A stretch of 64,000 bases of DNA from Akebia trifoliata (lineage: Eukaryota > Streptophyta > Magnoliopsida > Ranunculales > Lardizabalaceae): assembly GCA_017979445.1 (NCBI GenBank), contig CM030718.1, positions 24,237,021 through 24,301,020 on the forward strand, in the 5' to 3' direction. Below, one piece after another: positions 34,989-45,794 of the stretch. The notes under the pieces were generated by a model. The model did not search any database. It was not told where the DNA came from and was given only the letters and a program-made list of their open reading frames with translations. Each line of letters starts with the position of its first letter. Position 1 is the stretch's first letter. Made by a program: the position numbers and the translations under genes.

Positions 34989-36034
34989 GCCTTTTTTTGA
35001 ATTAATCATGCTAATAAGAGGAACCTATATATGTGTTACTTATTCGATTGAGTTCTTAACAGATATTTGGATCCAAATTTTAGCATTGAAGCTTTGTGTT
35101 CGGATTGGATCAAATCCAATTCTATATATGTCATGTCTTAAAAAAAATTATGTAATATAATTTTCATATTTTCTCACATATTACCACAAACCACATTAAT
35201 TGGATTGAAAATTCCTCCAAATAAGGGACCAGGTAATTAAATTGGGGAATCGACGAAATAATCAGTGATTTGCTGATTAATCGCCCCTTCCCCTTTGACA
35301 TCTAGATTCTATCTTCTTTAACTTTAAGTCTCAAGAACAAGATAGGGTTTTGAGGGAGCTTGAAAGCAATGGGTTTCCGGGAAGAATCCAAAAATACAAT
35401 TTGTATAATCGTTGAAATGTACCCGATTTCTTTTGAAACTTTCTCAGATTTATCTGAATAAAAACCAAACTGCCCCCTATTGAATTATTGTTGATTCCAA
35501 ACTTTGTTACAATGATATTAAATAGGTAAAAGGCAACTTGTTGAATGGCTAATACATCCCATTATACATGGACCCGTGCAATATGACATTGTGGATTCTA
35601 ATACAAATAATTCAATGTATTATCATACAGGATTTCCTAGTGACCTTCATGTATCTGTTCTTGTAATTTTAACTAAAAAAACAAATAACTATTCTAGGCA
35701 TTTTAAAATACAAAGTGGTTATAGCTATTTTGGTATATTAAATATAAATTGAGTACTTTTAGCTTTTAACTATCTTAGTGTTAACAAACATAAAAGTATA
35801 TTTTTACTTTTTAACTATTTTGGGTATATCCATCACATAAGTTATGAGTGTTTAAATTTGTTCTCTAAAAATTTTAGTCCCGCATCAACTATGAGGACTT
35901 ATTGTGTCCTTATATAGCATCTTGATTTACTTGTGTGGAAAGCTAGAAAGAATAAGTGGAGGTCCACGCGCGCATGGGGCCCAAGAGGAAAACACAAGGT
36001 TCTATTGGAATTTGGATCTACTACTGATATGCTA

Positions 36035-36395
36035 TCGAATCCCATACAATTTCATCAAACTCCACTGTTGGATCAAGGATCAATAAGCTTCCCGATGGGT
36101 ACAATATCAACTACATGCTTGATGGGCCCACAATGAAGAAGGGGGTAGTGATGCATCATGACAAATCTGGTAAAATGTTGGGGCTTTGGGCTTAATAGCC
36201 AGGAGTAGAGTTTTACACAGGTAACAAAGTAAAGGATGTGAAGGGGAAAGATGGGGCTATTTATGGGCCTCATGCTGGACTTTGTTAGGAAACTCAGGGT
36301 TTCCCAGACTCAGTGAATCATCCTAACTTTCCCTTCACATATTGTGAACCCAGGAGAGACTTATTCATCATTTTATGGAGTATAGATTCACAACT
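36035..36395 (+). pseudogene. Aldose 1-epimerase (galactose mutarotase) 3'-exon fragment, copy 1
   Basis: Translation recovers family words RINKLPDG, VKGKDG, PHAGL, ETQGFPDSVNHPNF and VNPGETYSSF in order. In-frame TAA and TAG replace the Asn-Ser after LGLWA (about 36194-36199), and a TAG follows GLC (about 36277-36286). The same stops occur in the copy at 63165. The upstream PVHEELIPTD part is missing here and replaced by unrelated sequence. No upstream exons lie nearby. Intact enzymes interconvert alpha and beta anomers of hexoses. Confidence 0.82.
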
Positions 36396-36714
36396 ATGTA
36401 GAATGAAGATACATGTGGTTTTTAGGTTATTTTATGCCACAAAGTGTAGTTTTTCATTTAGTTCTTTTTATAGTTATTTTAGTTTATAGTTAATAGTGTT
36501 AGTTTGATTTTGATTTTTAGGTTATTTTTATGCCACAAAGTGTTTTGAGTTTTTCATTTGGTTTTTTAGTTATTAATAGTTAAAAGTGTTAGTTTGATTT
36601 GATGAATTTATTTGAAAAAAAAAGGGCATTTATGAAATTATAATTCTATTAAGTTGTGGTGTTTGATTATATTTATATCCTAAACTATTCTTCCGAATCT
36701 TATATATCTATATA

Positions 36715-36925
36715 GGGAAATGTTCAGCAACAAACATTTTGGCAAAACATTTTTCAAAACATGGGTTAGAGGTTTTGGAATGGGCTGATTTTTGGTGAGG
36801 ATGATCTCTACGGTGAGGAGATCATCATCACCAAAAATCAGCCCCTTCCAAAACTTCTAACCCCATCAAAAATGGTTTACAAAAAATGGATGGTCCACGA
36901 TTTTTCAACTTGTAAACTGGGACCC
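36715..36925. mobile_element. Half-size TA-targeting Mutator-like MITE with perfect 9-bp duplication
   Basis: Starts GGGAAATGTTCAGCAACAAAC and holds one of the two core hairpins, then ends at TGTAAACTGGGACCC. Perfect 9-bp duplication ATCTATATA at 36706-36714 and 36926-36934. The paralogous site at 63925-63933 has a single ATCTATATA and no element. It is a deletion derivative of the 38742-39119 type. Confidence 0.93.
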
Positions 36926-37105
36926 ATCTATATATCCCAAAATTGATTGAGATTGAACACCTATTTTGATAAAAAAATGCATCAAACAGCTTTGAAGGAT
37001 ACATAAATTTAATATTTACATATCCCGAAAATCAATTTGAGCCCAGCTGGAGCCACTCGGACCAAACTTGGGCTTAGATTATTTTAGGCCCGATGGAGAT
37101 TTAAA

Positions 37106-37340
37106 CACAACATGAAAAAAGCCTATATTTGATGGCCCAAGGCCATCGAATTTCATAAAATATGACAGACTAAGGCATCAAATTTTTCATTGTCAATTTA
37201 TTTTTCGACAGATTGAAACCATCAAATTAATGGAGGATAGGAGAAATTTGATGGCTCTGGGCGTCAAAATTCGATTTCTAAAATTTGTGGGTTTTGGCCA
37301 GACGAATTTTCTTGTCAAAAATTTCAATTTTCACATAGTG
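37106..37340. mobile_element. CACTA-like MITE, copy 1
   Basis: Left end CACAACATGAAAAAAGCC; right end TTTTCACATAGTG, which reverse-complements to CACTATGTGAAAA. The interior has repeated GATGGCCCAAGGCCATCGAA and GGATAGGAGAAATTTGATGG words. Flanking triplets AAA and AGA differ by one base. Non-coding. Confidence 0.65.
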
Positions 37341-38741
37341 AGAGATGGCCAGTGGCTTTGGCCCATCAAACTCCTGACTAAAGTGACGGAAATGCTATTA
37401 TTTCTTCTCAATTACTTTCCAAATTAGAGCTAAAAAAGTCATTTCTTTTGTTTTGACATTTTCTAAGTACATATACATAAAATATCTAAATCAATTTTTT
37501 TCCTTGAAAATGTATTCTCTGAATCCTCTTCAACCGATGCACTAAGCCTTATTGTTGAAATTAAGGGAAGCATAGGGAGGTCCGTATCTACTAATCTGAA
37601 TTGATCGAAATCAAATTCAGCAATTCAAATCATTCCACTTTATAAATAGCTTATGATATTTATATAATTATTTAGATCTGATTTTGATTTGATTAAAATA
37701 ACTCTAGATCAAGCTCTTATATATTTAAAGGTGATTTAGACATGAACCCTATGTTTTGCTGAATATTAGAGATGCCCCCTATGTTTTGAAACTGATGACA
37801 TGCATCTATTGACCTTAGTCTTCTAAATAGACTAATGGGAGAGGATTCAAATGCCCTCATCTTCAATCTTCAATAAAAAAAATCAGATTTTTCTTCTCAA
37901 AGCTGAGTAAAAAATCGTCATCTATCTTAATATTTATTTATTTATTTTTTTTTTTTCTGAATTCGAGATAAAGTTGAGTAGTTATGCCACAGAAGTTGGA
38001 GAGTTTGAAAATGACTGATTTTGATAAGAAGAAAAAATATGAGTTTTTCGCAAGAGGTTGAAGATGATGGCATTTGGGTCTTTTCCTATTAGTCTACTTA
38101 GAAGCATGGTTTTAAAACTAGTCCAAGACTAAGACATATCGCTCGAGTTAATTCGGTATTGTGGTTGAACTAGACCAACTCACAAACCTATTTGTGATGA
38201 CCACGTATCGTGAGATAAGCGAGACGTTTCAGACGAGATTTTCCAATATCTCGTCCAAGACAAACGATATCTAACAACAATGAATAAATCAAGAGACAAA
38301 CGATATGTATCGAACGAGATTTTTAAAATTCCATCCGCGTTAAACGAGACAAACGAGTTAAACGCTCTCAACCCTATATTCTTTCACCTAAATCGATTTT
38401 TCTTTATCTTCTCAATCAAGTGAACAAAAAAAAAAAAGGTTTTGGGAGAAAATTCCATCTTTTTCATCCGAATCAAAATGAAATCGAAGTAAATTTGCTT
38501 GATTGATGGTAGTGCTTTGAGAAAGTTAGGGATCGATGTGCTTGTATGTTCTTTCGAGAAAGTTCAAGCATAAATGATTTGATGGTAGTATTTTGATATT
38601 TTTGATGATAAGTTTGGTGTTCTATAAATGTTGTGTTTGGAAAATAAGTTTGGTGCACTTGTGCAATTAAAATGAAACATATGTAACAATGTAAATATTT
38701 AATTTATTTATTTTGACAGTTATATTATGATATATATATAT

Positions 38742-39119
38742 GGGAAATGTTCAGCAACAAACATTTTGACAAACATTTTGGCAAAACATTTTTCAAAATA
38801 TGGGTTAGAGGTTTTGGAATGGGCTGATTTTTGGTGAGGATGATCTCTACGGTGAGGAGATCATCATCACCAAAAATCAGACCATTCCAAAACCTCTTAC
38901 CCATCAAAAATGGCTTACAAAAAATGGACGGTCCACGATTTCCCAACTTGTAAACATGGGGTTAGAAGTTTTGGAATGGGCTGATTTTTTATGAGGATGA
39001 TCTCCTCACCATAGAGATCATGCTCATCAAAAATCAGCCCATTCCAAAACCTCTAACCCATGTTTTGAAAAATGTTTTGCCAAAATGTTTGCCAAAATGT
39101 TTGTTGCTGAAAGGGACCC
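38742..39119. mobile_element. TA-targeting Mutator-like MITE (378 bp), nested
   Basis: Starts GGGAAATGTTCAGCAACAAAC and ends, reverse-complemented, GGGTCCCTTTCAGCAACAAAC. Same subfamily as array element 4, opposite orientation. TA on both sides; only 12 bp of TA separate it from the 4.4-kb element. Confidence 0.92.
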
Positions 39120-39131
39120 TATATATATATA

Positions 39132-39633
39132 GGGGACGGTTCGACGGACGTCCTCAAAGCCATATAAGAAACAGATGTTTCTCAGCTGTTGGATTTTGAG
39201 AAATAATCGGCTGAGATTTTAATAGACGTCATTTCTGAATGAAATGACAACGTCTTTAAATCGCTTAATTTTTGTTGTTATTTACAATTACCTCCCCGCT
39301 CAACCCAACCTACTGTTTTAACCAAAATCAAATAAACAAATAAATAACCCAAAATCATTCTCTTCCTCTCTCCTCTTCTATTACCAAGCCCTAACCCTTC
39401 AACCTCTCCATTTTCCCACGATGACGAACCTCCATCTCTGCAACGAAGATGACGATGAACCTCCATCTCTGCGATGACGACAACAAACCTCCATCTCTGC
39501 GACGATTTAAGGCAGTGAAATACCCAAATCTGATTTTTTTTTTTGTTATTTTTGAAAGGGTTTAAAAAAATTAGTTTTTGCATTAGCTTCGTTTGAGTCT
39601 TCAAGGTTTGATTTCTTGTTTCTTTTAATTTCA

Positions 39634-39668
<35 letters not shown>

Positions 39669-39704
39669 GTATTGTATAAATCTCTAAAAAATAAGTTCTG
39701 ATCT
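39132..39704. repeat. Left terminal inverted repeat of the 4.4-kb element
   Basis: Matches 42920-43507 in reverse complement with scattered substitutions and a different CT-run length (39641-39666 here, longer in the partner). It contains about 30-bp imperfect tandem units with CCTCCATCTCTGC. The minus-strand open frame here and the plus-strand frame at 43173-43361 are the same repeat read from each end. Confidence 0.9.
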
Positions 39705-42700
39705 ATTTCCCACCTTCCCCACTCACCGACGACGACGATGAGGAAGACGGAGAGGATTTAAGGCGACAAGCGAAGAAGATGAACAAAACCCCTTTATCTC
39801 TGCTCGTCTTCTTAAGGAGATGATAACAAGAAACAAAAACCCCTTGCTCTTTGCTTGTCTTCTTCATCTCAACAACTGGTTTTCTCATTGAGGTTGTTTG
39901 CTAACTCTAATCTATTTTTGAATTAGCTTTTGTTTCTAATTTTTCTAAAATTAATTTTTCTTTTCTTGGTTTACAGAAAACTTGTTCATCATCTCATCTT
40001 CCTGATAAATCCTAAAAGCTAATACTTGTTTCAATTATGTCAAATATCAGATTTGAAAGTGAAATCATAGAATCTTGTTGCTTCGTTTTCATTCTCAATC
40101 TTAAATCTAAAATAATTTGTGATATTTCAAGGTATTAAAATAACTTGATTCGTAGATATTATTTGCTTATTTCCTATAAAATTCATGATGGAATCTACTT
40201 CCCTTGCACTTGTATTTGGAGGATTTCTTGACCTCCAATAAAGAGTTAAACAGCCCAACAAAAACAACTAGATGTTAGCAGAGCAGAAAGTTTAAAGTCC
40301 ATATCAGTTTGAGTTCATTGACAAAACATCACCACGTTTCACCATGGTTTTAAATCTAAAAAAAAAAGGTCTCTTATCGACTTGAACAAGCCATCACGTT
40401 CTCTCACTGAAGGGCTAAACCATGAATTCTACCCACAACTTGGTAGACACACCCCTAATGTAGTATACTGATACCCATTAGTTACACACTTTGTTTTCTT
40501 GAGCAGATATGATATAGCTATATTGATATCCATGAGTTATACACTTTGCTTTCTTCACGTCTGTTCTAAAGAATAGAAAATTCACAAAAAATATTTGAAC
40601 TTTAATTCAACATAATTATGCTAATTGAATAGTATGATTGATACAAGTTTTATAGGGATGTCAACTACTTTGTTACCCTAGTGCAAGTTGAACTTCTAAA
40701 ACACACTTCGGTCAATGACTCTCTTAAGAGTCTTTTAGTCCTATCCAATTTGGTTGTTTTTCTAAATGTTTTTTCTAGTCATACCTGAATGGACATTGTT
40801 TACATGTTGGTGCAGGTATTTCTGCTGGTGGTGGTGGAGGAAGAGGAGGCACTTTTTAGGATTTTTATATATGAAAGGATTTTAATTTAATGATGAAGGA
40901 TGACATAACGACTCTAGTCAATGACTCTCTTGATTTTCTTTTTGTGGTGTATTTATTATATCTCGAATGGGTTTGATTGTATAACCTCTAATGTTGAGAG
41001 TTCAAACTACTGGCCTAGGTCCAAGGAGCCTTAGTTTTCATTGCCAAACCTTATGGTATGTTTGGTAGAAGGTCTCTCTCTCTCTCTGTTCTTATGTAAC
41101 AATGGTTTGGAAGGGTGCAATTGTTACTCAAAGATTTATCATCTAATTTTTTGAGTGAATCATTTATTGAAAATTGTATGGTTGGAGGTTGTATTTGATT
41201 TGAATATTTTAAGAAAAACTTTATCAATGAATGCTATATTGATTTATTTTGATTGGCATTTCATCCATTTTTGTTGAATGAGTAGGGATTGGAACCATAA
41301 AATAAATTTATATGGTATTGTAAGTTGCAGCATATAGTACGACATTCGTTCTATCCTGAAATCACTTTTAGGAGTCTCACTTTCTCTGAACCACTCAATA
41401 GAGGCGTAAAAATTGGGATTTCATCCAAACTGTCAAAGTAGAAACTAAAGTCTTTATGGCTTAGCAAGGTCATAAGGTATACAATACAAGCACGTGTTAT
41501 TTGTAAAATCATGTAGCTCAATGACCTAACAATGGATTAGGCCATGTTAACCTGCATTAAAGGTCCCTTTGAAAAAAAATTAGAATCCAAAACTCGAAAA
41601 AAGTTAATTTCAACTATACCAAGTGATTTTCTTGTAATGCATTAACACATCCTAATTGTATGTTCAAACATTCATCTACTCAACTTTAGTGATTAAAAGG
41701 GAAAATCATGACTTGTAGGCCAAACAAAATCCTGAGGGAACAAAGTATAGATGTGAAGTATTACAGATATTAATACCATGATTTGTGCTTTTGGCTTGTG
41801 AAATATGAAATTTGTTTGACGGGATTCTCTATTGGTGACCTACAAGTGTGGCCTCATCAATTGGAACCAGGCTCATGCACAAAGTAGTGTCGGGTACTTT
41901 ATGATTGCTAAGTTGTGCATAGTTTATGGTTGAGTTTTATCCTGTAAGTAAGTGACAATGCATGGGGTGCACACAAAGATTTTGTAACCTGGGATGAGGA
42001 TGAATGTTCGTCTAGGAGTCAACCATTGAAAATTCATGTATTAAACCCAAAAAAATTATGGTAGATCCCTAACTACTTGATGCATATGGTTGTTGGCCAA
42101 TCTTCCCCAAAACAACACTCATGAAGAAGCTAATCAAATTCAGACCACAAGATAGAATTTGTTTAATGAGAAGACAAATCCATTTACTATAAACATAGGA
42201 GACCTTGTATTATATACTTCTTGGGTTGATTTAAGGTTACAAAGAATTAACAATCAAAAGAGTACAGAAAGGCCCAGAAGAGTGACAAGATTTGAAATGA
42301 AAATTGGTAATGCAATCCACCCTGTTGCCCTTAATAGGGTCCCAGAATGCACCGATTTTGTAGACTCCACCAATTCCTCACTCGCCACCTTAACGATAAC
42401 CTTCATAGCACAATGACTTGCACATTTCTTCCCCTACACACAATAACAACAAGATGTTTCATCAGATGTATGCCTACAGGTATGCCACTTCATTATCCAT
42501 GGAAAATAAGTTCAACAAAACAACATTTATAATTAGTTACCTGGTTGAGGCCAAAAAAATTTAGATTATTTGTTAAATACATGGACGTGAAGCAATAAAA
42601 AATTATTTAAAGTAAATTTAGAAATTTTCAGATATATAATTTAAGAAAATTAAAAATAAATTGTTTTTTCTTAACTAAAAGTGTGCTACTCTCATTCTCA

Positions 42701-42919
42701 AATAGGTAATTGTTTAGGTTTAATTTATTAAAATACAGAGCTTTTGTTATAACATATTTACCAACGTGACTAACGTTTAATTTGCCTCAGAGTCACCCAA
42801 ATGATCTCCCATTTTCATATAAGAGCAAATATAGATATGAAAATATTAGTATTATAATCAGAAAATAAGAATGGCACACCTTCTCTAACCTGAAAAATTG
42901 TTTGAGGTTCTCCATTAAC

Positions 42920-42955
42920 AGATCAAAACTTATTTTTTAGAGATTTATATAATAC

Positions 42956-43008
<53 letters not shown>

Positions 43009-43505
43009 TGAAATTAAAAGAAACAAGAAATCAAACCTTGAAGGCTCAAACGAAGCTAATGCCAAACTAATTTTTTGAAACCCTTTCCAAAAGAACAAAA
43101 AAAAATCAGATTTGGGTTTTTTGTTGCTTTAAATCGTCGCAGAGATGGAGGTTTGTTGTCGTCATCGCAGAGATGGAGGTTCATCGTCATCTTCGTTGCA
43201 GAGATGGAGGTTTGCCATCGTGGGAAAATGGAGAGGTTGAAGGGTTAGGGCTTGGTAATAGAAGAGGAGAGAGGAAGAGAATGATTTTGGGTTATTTATT
43301 TATTTATTTGATTTTGGTTAAAACAGTAGGTTGGGTTGAGCGGGGAGGTAGTTGTAAATAACAACAAAAATTAAGTGATTTAAAGACGTTGTCATTTCAT
43401 TCAGAAATGACGTCTATTAAAATCTCAGCCGTTTATTTATCAAAATCCAACAGTTGAGAAACATCTGTTTCTTATATGGTTTTGAGGACGTCCGGTGAAC
43501 CGTCC

Positions 43506-43507
<2 letters not shown>
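42920..43507. repeat. Right terminal inverted repeat of the 4.4-kb element
   Basis: Reverse-complement partner of 39132-39704. It includes a (GA)n run at about 42957-43004. Confidence 0.9.

Positions 43508-43565
<58 letters not shown>
43508..43565. repeat. (TA)n tract at the right edge of the 4.4-kb element
   Basis: About 57 bp of TA. Together with the short tracts at 38730-38741 and 39120-39131 it appears to be the microsatellite into which the nested elements inserted. Confidence 0.95.
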
Positions 43566-43573
<8 letters not shown>

Positions 43574-43839
43574 TTTTAATTTTATGTTTTTTTGGCTTCA
43601 TGTTTTAATAAAAATCATTTAAGAAATTTTCAAATTTTTTAAATGATTAAAAACCATTGTCTCAATACCAAACGAGACGGGACGTATCGTCCGAGTTAAC
43701 TTGGTATCGGGGTTGAACAAGATGAGACATGAAACCGAATTTAAAAACCATGCTCAAAAGAGTCATAATTTCAAAACACAAGGGTATCTCTAATATTCAA
43801 CAAAACATGAGGGGCATGTTTAAATCACCCTATATTTAA

Positions 43840-45164
43840 TTGATGTATTTAAGAGTTGAAAACTCAACATTTAACGGCACTACTATTCCATACATCTATA
43901 CCCAGTTTTTAAGTAAAACCCACGACACAAAAGTCTCTCCAAGTATGAAACCTAAGAACATAAAAAGTATCTAATAAATTTTCTATGGTCCCCAAGTTGG
44001 GCAGGAGAAGTGGAATGTAAAAGAAGAAGAATGTTGTCGTTTATACAATATTTCTGCTGAGTCTTTCAGTTTGTGTGGGAAACAAGAAAGAGAACAAGAG
44101 AACGACCAAGTATAAGTTGTGCGGACCTTCTACCACTACTCCATATCAAGGACGAGGACACTGATTTGTCTTGACTTGGCCCAGATTTTAAGGTCAATCA
44201 ATTTAGTCAGTTTGGATATATTTTTATATAAATAGATTAGTTTTAAAAACTCGTATACTTATTTTATTTTATATTTAAACTAGTAGGTGGCATGTGAAAA
44301 TCTACGAGTGCAATTTGGTCCAATTTGGTTTGATTTGATTCAGTTTGGAACAATTTTCAGTCCGATTCTGAGTTAAGAAAATGCAGTACCGCAACCAACC
44401 CAATTCAATTCTCAGTTCAAGATTGGTGTCGAACCAAACCAAACCAAGAACCAACAATGGTATATTAAATTTATTAAGTATATTATATGTACCTGATTTG
44501 TATAATCAGGTTTCATACACGTAATCCTAACCGTTAGTCTTTAAAATAGACAACAAATATTCCTCTAGTCCGTAGAATGTTAGACCCATGTAACGTGTGG
44601 ACCATTGATCTTGGTCAATTGACCTCCACGATTTTATTTTAATTTTCAAATCACAAAAGATTCTATATAATAATAGAATATCAATATTAATAGAATCCTA
44701 GTATAATTAGAACTCTATATTCTTTAAGATTTAGTAGGAGACTTTGATGGATTGGAAAACTACCAAGAGAATGATTATAGGCCCTCAACCTTCGTTTTTA
44801 AAAGGGGATCGACTAACCCATATTAAGTACATTGAACACATAAAGATTTGTAGATAAACAACAAAATAAGAGATGTGATATCCATCAATCACTAACCCAG
44901 TCAATCCACATAGAAAGAAAGGGGAAAGTGAGTCTAGCAATTAAAGGGATCAAATTCAATTGGGGTTTTGATGGCTAAGAGGAACATGAATTGAATTACG
45001 CACCTCCAAACACATTGAATCAAATATTAAATTGCGATGACACAAGGTAAGTAACCATACCCTGCTTTGATTTAACATGAATATGTATGTTTGATATATG
45101 TGTTGATTAGTTTCTATTAGGTCAATGAAAGCCATGTCGAATATTTGAATGTTATAGATTTTTA
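43840..45164. other. Intergenic, with a hAT-like fragment
   Basis: No gene seen. 44308-44470 (GAGTGCAATTTGGTCCAATT then GAACCAAACCAAACCAAG) is a fragment of the hAT family at 5405 and 19637, without a recognisable second end. Confidence 0.5.
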
Positions 45165-45714
45165 CAACATTCCCAAGTTGTCCTTCAAGAAACTAATTTA
45201 TAAGTAAAGGTAGATTGATCTCCCTCTCCTCAATGGATGTAGGCAATTTGTTAAATCACAAAAATCTTATGTTCTTTGTGTGATTATTATTATTTTTTAA
45301 CTCTTGGCACCCTTCCACACTACACTAACTAAAATAAAATAAAAGAGTGGAAATCCGTCTAAATTTATCACAAAAGATAAATCAAAGTTTTAGAACTTAG
45401 AATCTGATACAATAGTTTCCAAAAATGCATTTATAAGCTGGTTCTGATCACATCTTACTTGGTGGAAGAATGCTTCTTATTATTCTTGCCTTATCATTCA
45501 CTGTTGAAAGCATGTAGGAACCCACTTAGTACTTTTTCGTGAAACACCCTTGTATGCTTGTAACTTACAAAAATTTTGCTGCTCTTATAAAGTATGGGGC
45601 CTTGATTTTAAAACCCAAACACACGTAAAGTATGCTTGTGAAGGTGAGTTTTCTTTTATAACTTTATGTTCTAATAAAGAAAAACAAAGTATAGATGCAT
45701 CCTTCACTCCTTAC

Positions 45715-45724
45715 TATATTTAAA
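45715..45724 (+). promoter_or_regulatory. Probable TATA box of ankyrin gene B
   Basis: TATATTTAAA, 80 bp before the ATG, conserved with copy A. Confidence 0.5.
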
Positions 45725-45794
45725 CAACAATTACCAACATGATCGAATAGAGCAAGCATTTGTTTGTTTTATTAGTTCTTGACTACTTGTAATA

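Larger units (their letters stand above)
34989..37020. repeat. Duplicated segment, copy 1 (second copy at 62115-64000)
   Basis: From AAGGCCTTTTTTTGAATTAA onward, this reads collinearly and in the same orientation with 62115 to the window end. It includes the 3' part of an aldose 1-epimerase pseudogene. Differences: copy 1 carries a 211-bp Mutator-like element at 36715 and lacks part of the pseudogene exon. The second copy continues past the window edge. Confidence 0.9.
39132..43507. mobile_element. 4.4-kb non-autonomous element with about 575-bp terminal inverted repeats
   Basis: Both ends read GGGGACGGTTC (the right one in reverse complement), fitting the GGG-N5-TTC signature, and lie directly in (TA)n. 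Terminal repeats are 39132-39704 and 42920-43507 and include CT/GA microsatellites and a repeated CCTCCATCTCTGCGA unit. The 3.2-kb interior has no transposase-like frame; the longest open frame (42159-42416, 85 codons) has no recognised domain. Long terminal repeats fit a Mutator-like element. Interior spacing of pyrimidine-AG and GT sites is compatible with captured transcribed sequence, but no source gene was recognised. Confidence 0.85.
37729..43830. mobile_element. Mutator-like element with perfect 9-bp duplication, invaded by two others
   Basis: The left end AGGTGATTTAGACATGAACC pairs with the right end, reverse-complemented GGGTGATTTAAACATGCCCC; the homology continues inward (ATATTAGAGATGCCCCCTAT). 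Perfect 9-bp duplication TATATTTAA at 37720-37728 and 43831-43839. Without the inserts (38742-39119 and 39132-43507) and TA tract the element is about 1.3 kb. A second inverted pair lies inside it (CTTCTAAATAGACTAATGGG near 37821, complement near 38085). No transposase. Confidence 0.85.

Noticed and set aside
39278..39634. 118-codon minus-strand frame and its twin at 43173-43361
   Set aside because: Both lie in the terminal inverted repeats of the 4.4-kb element and are the same sequence read from each end; no known domain.
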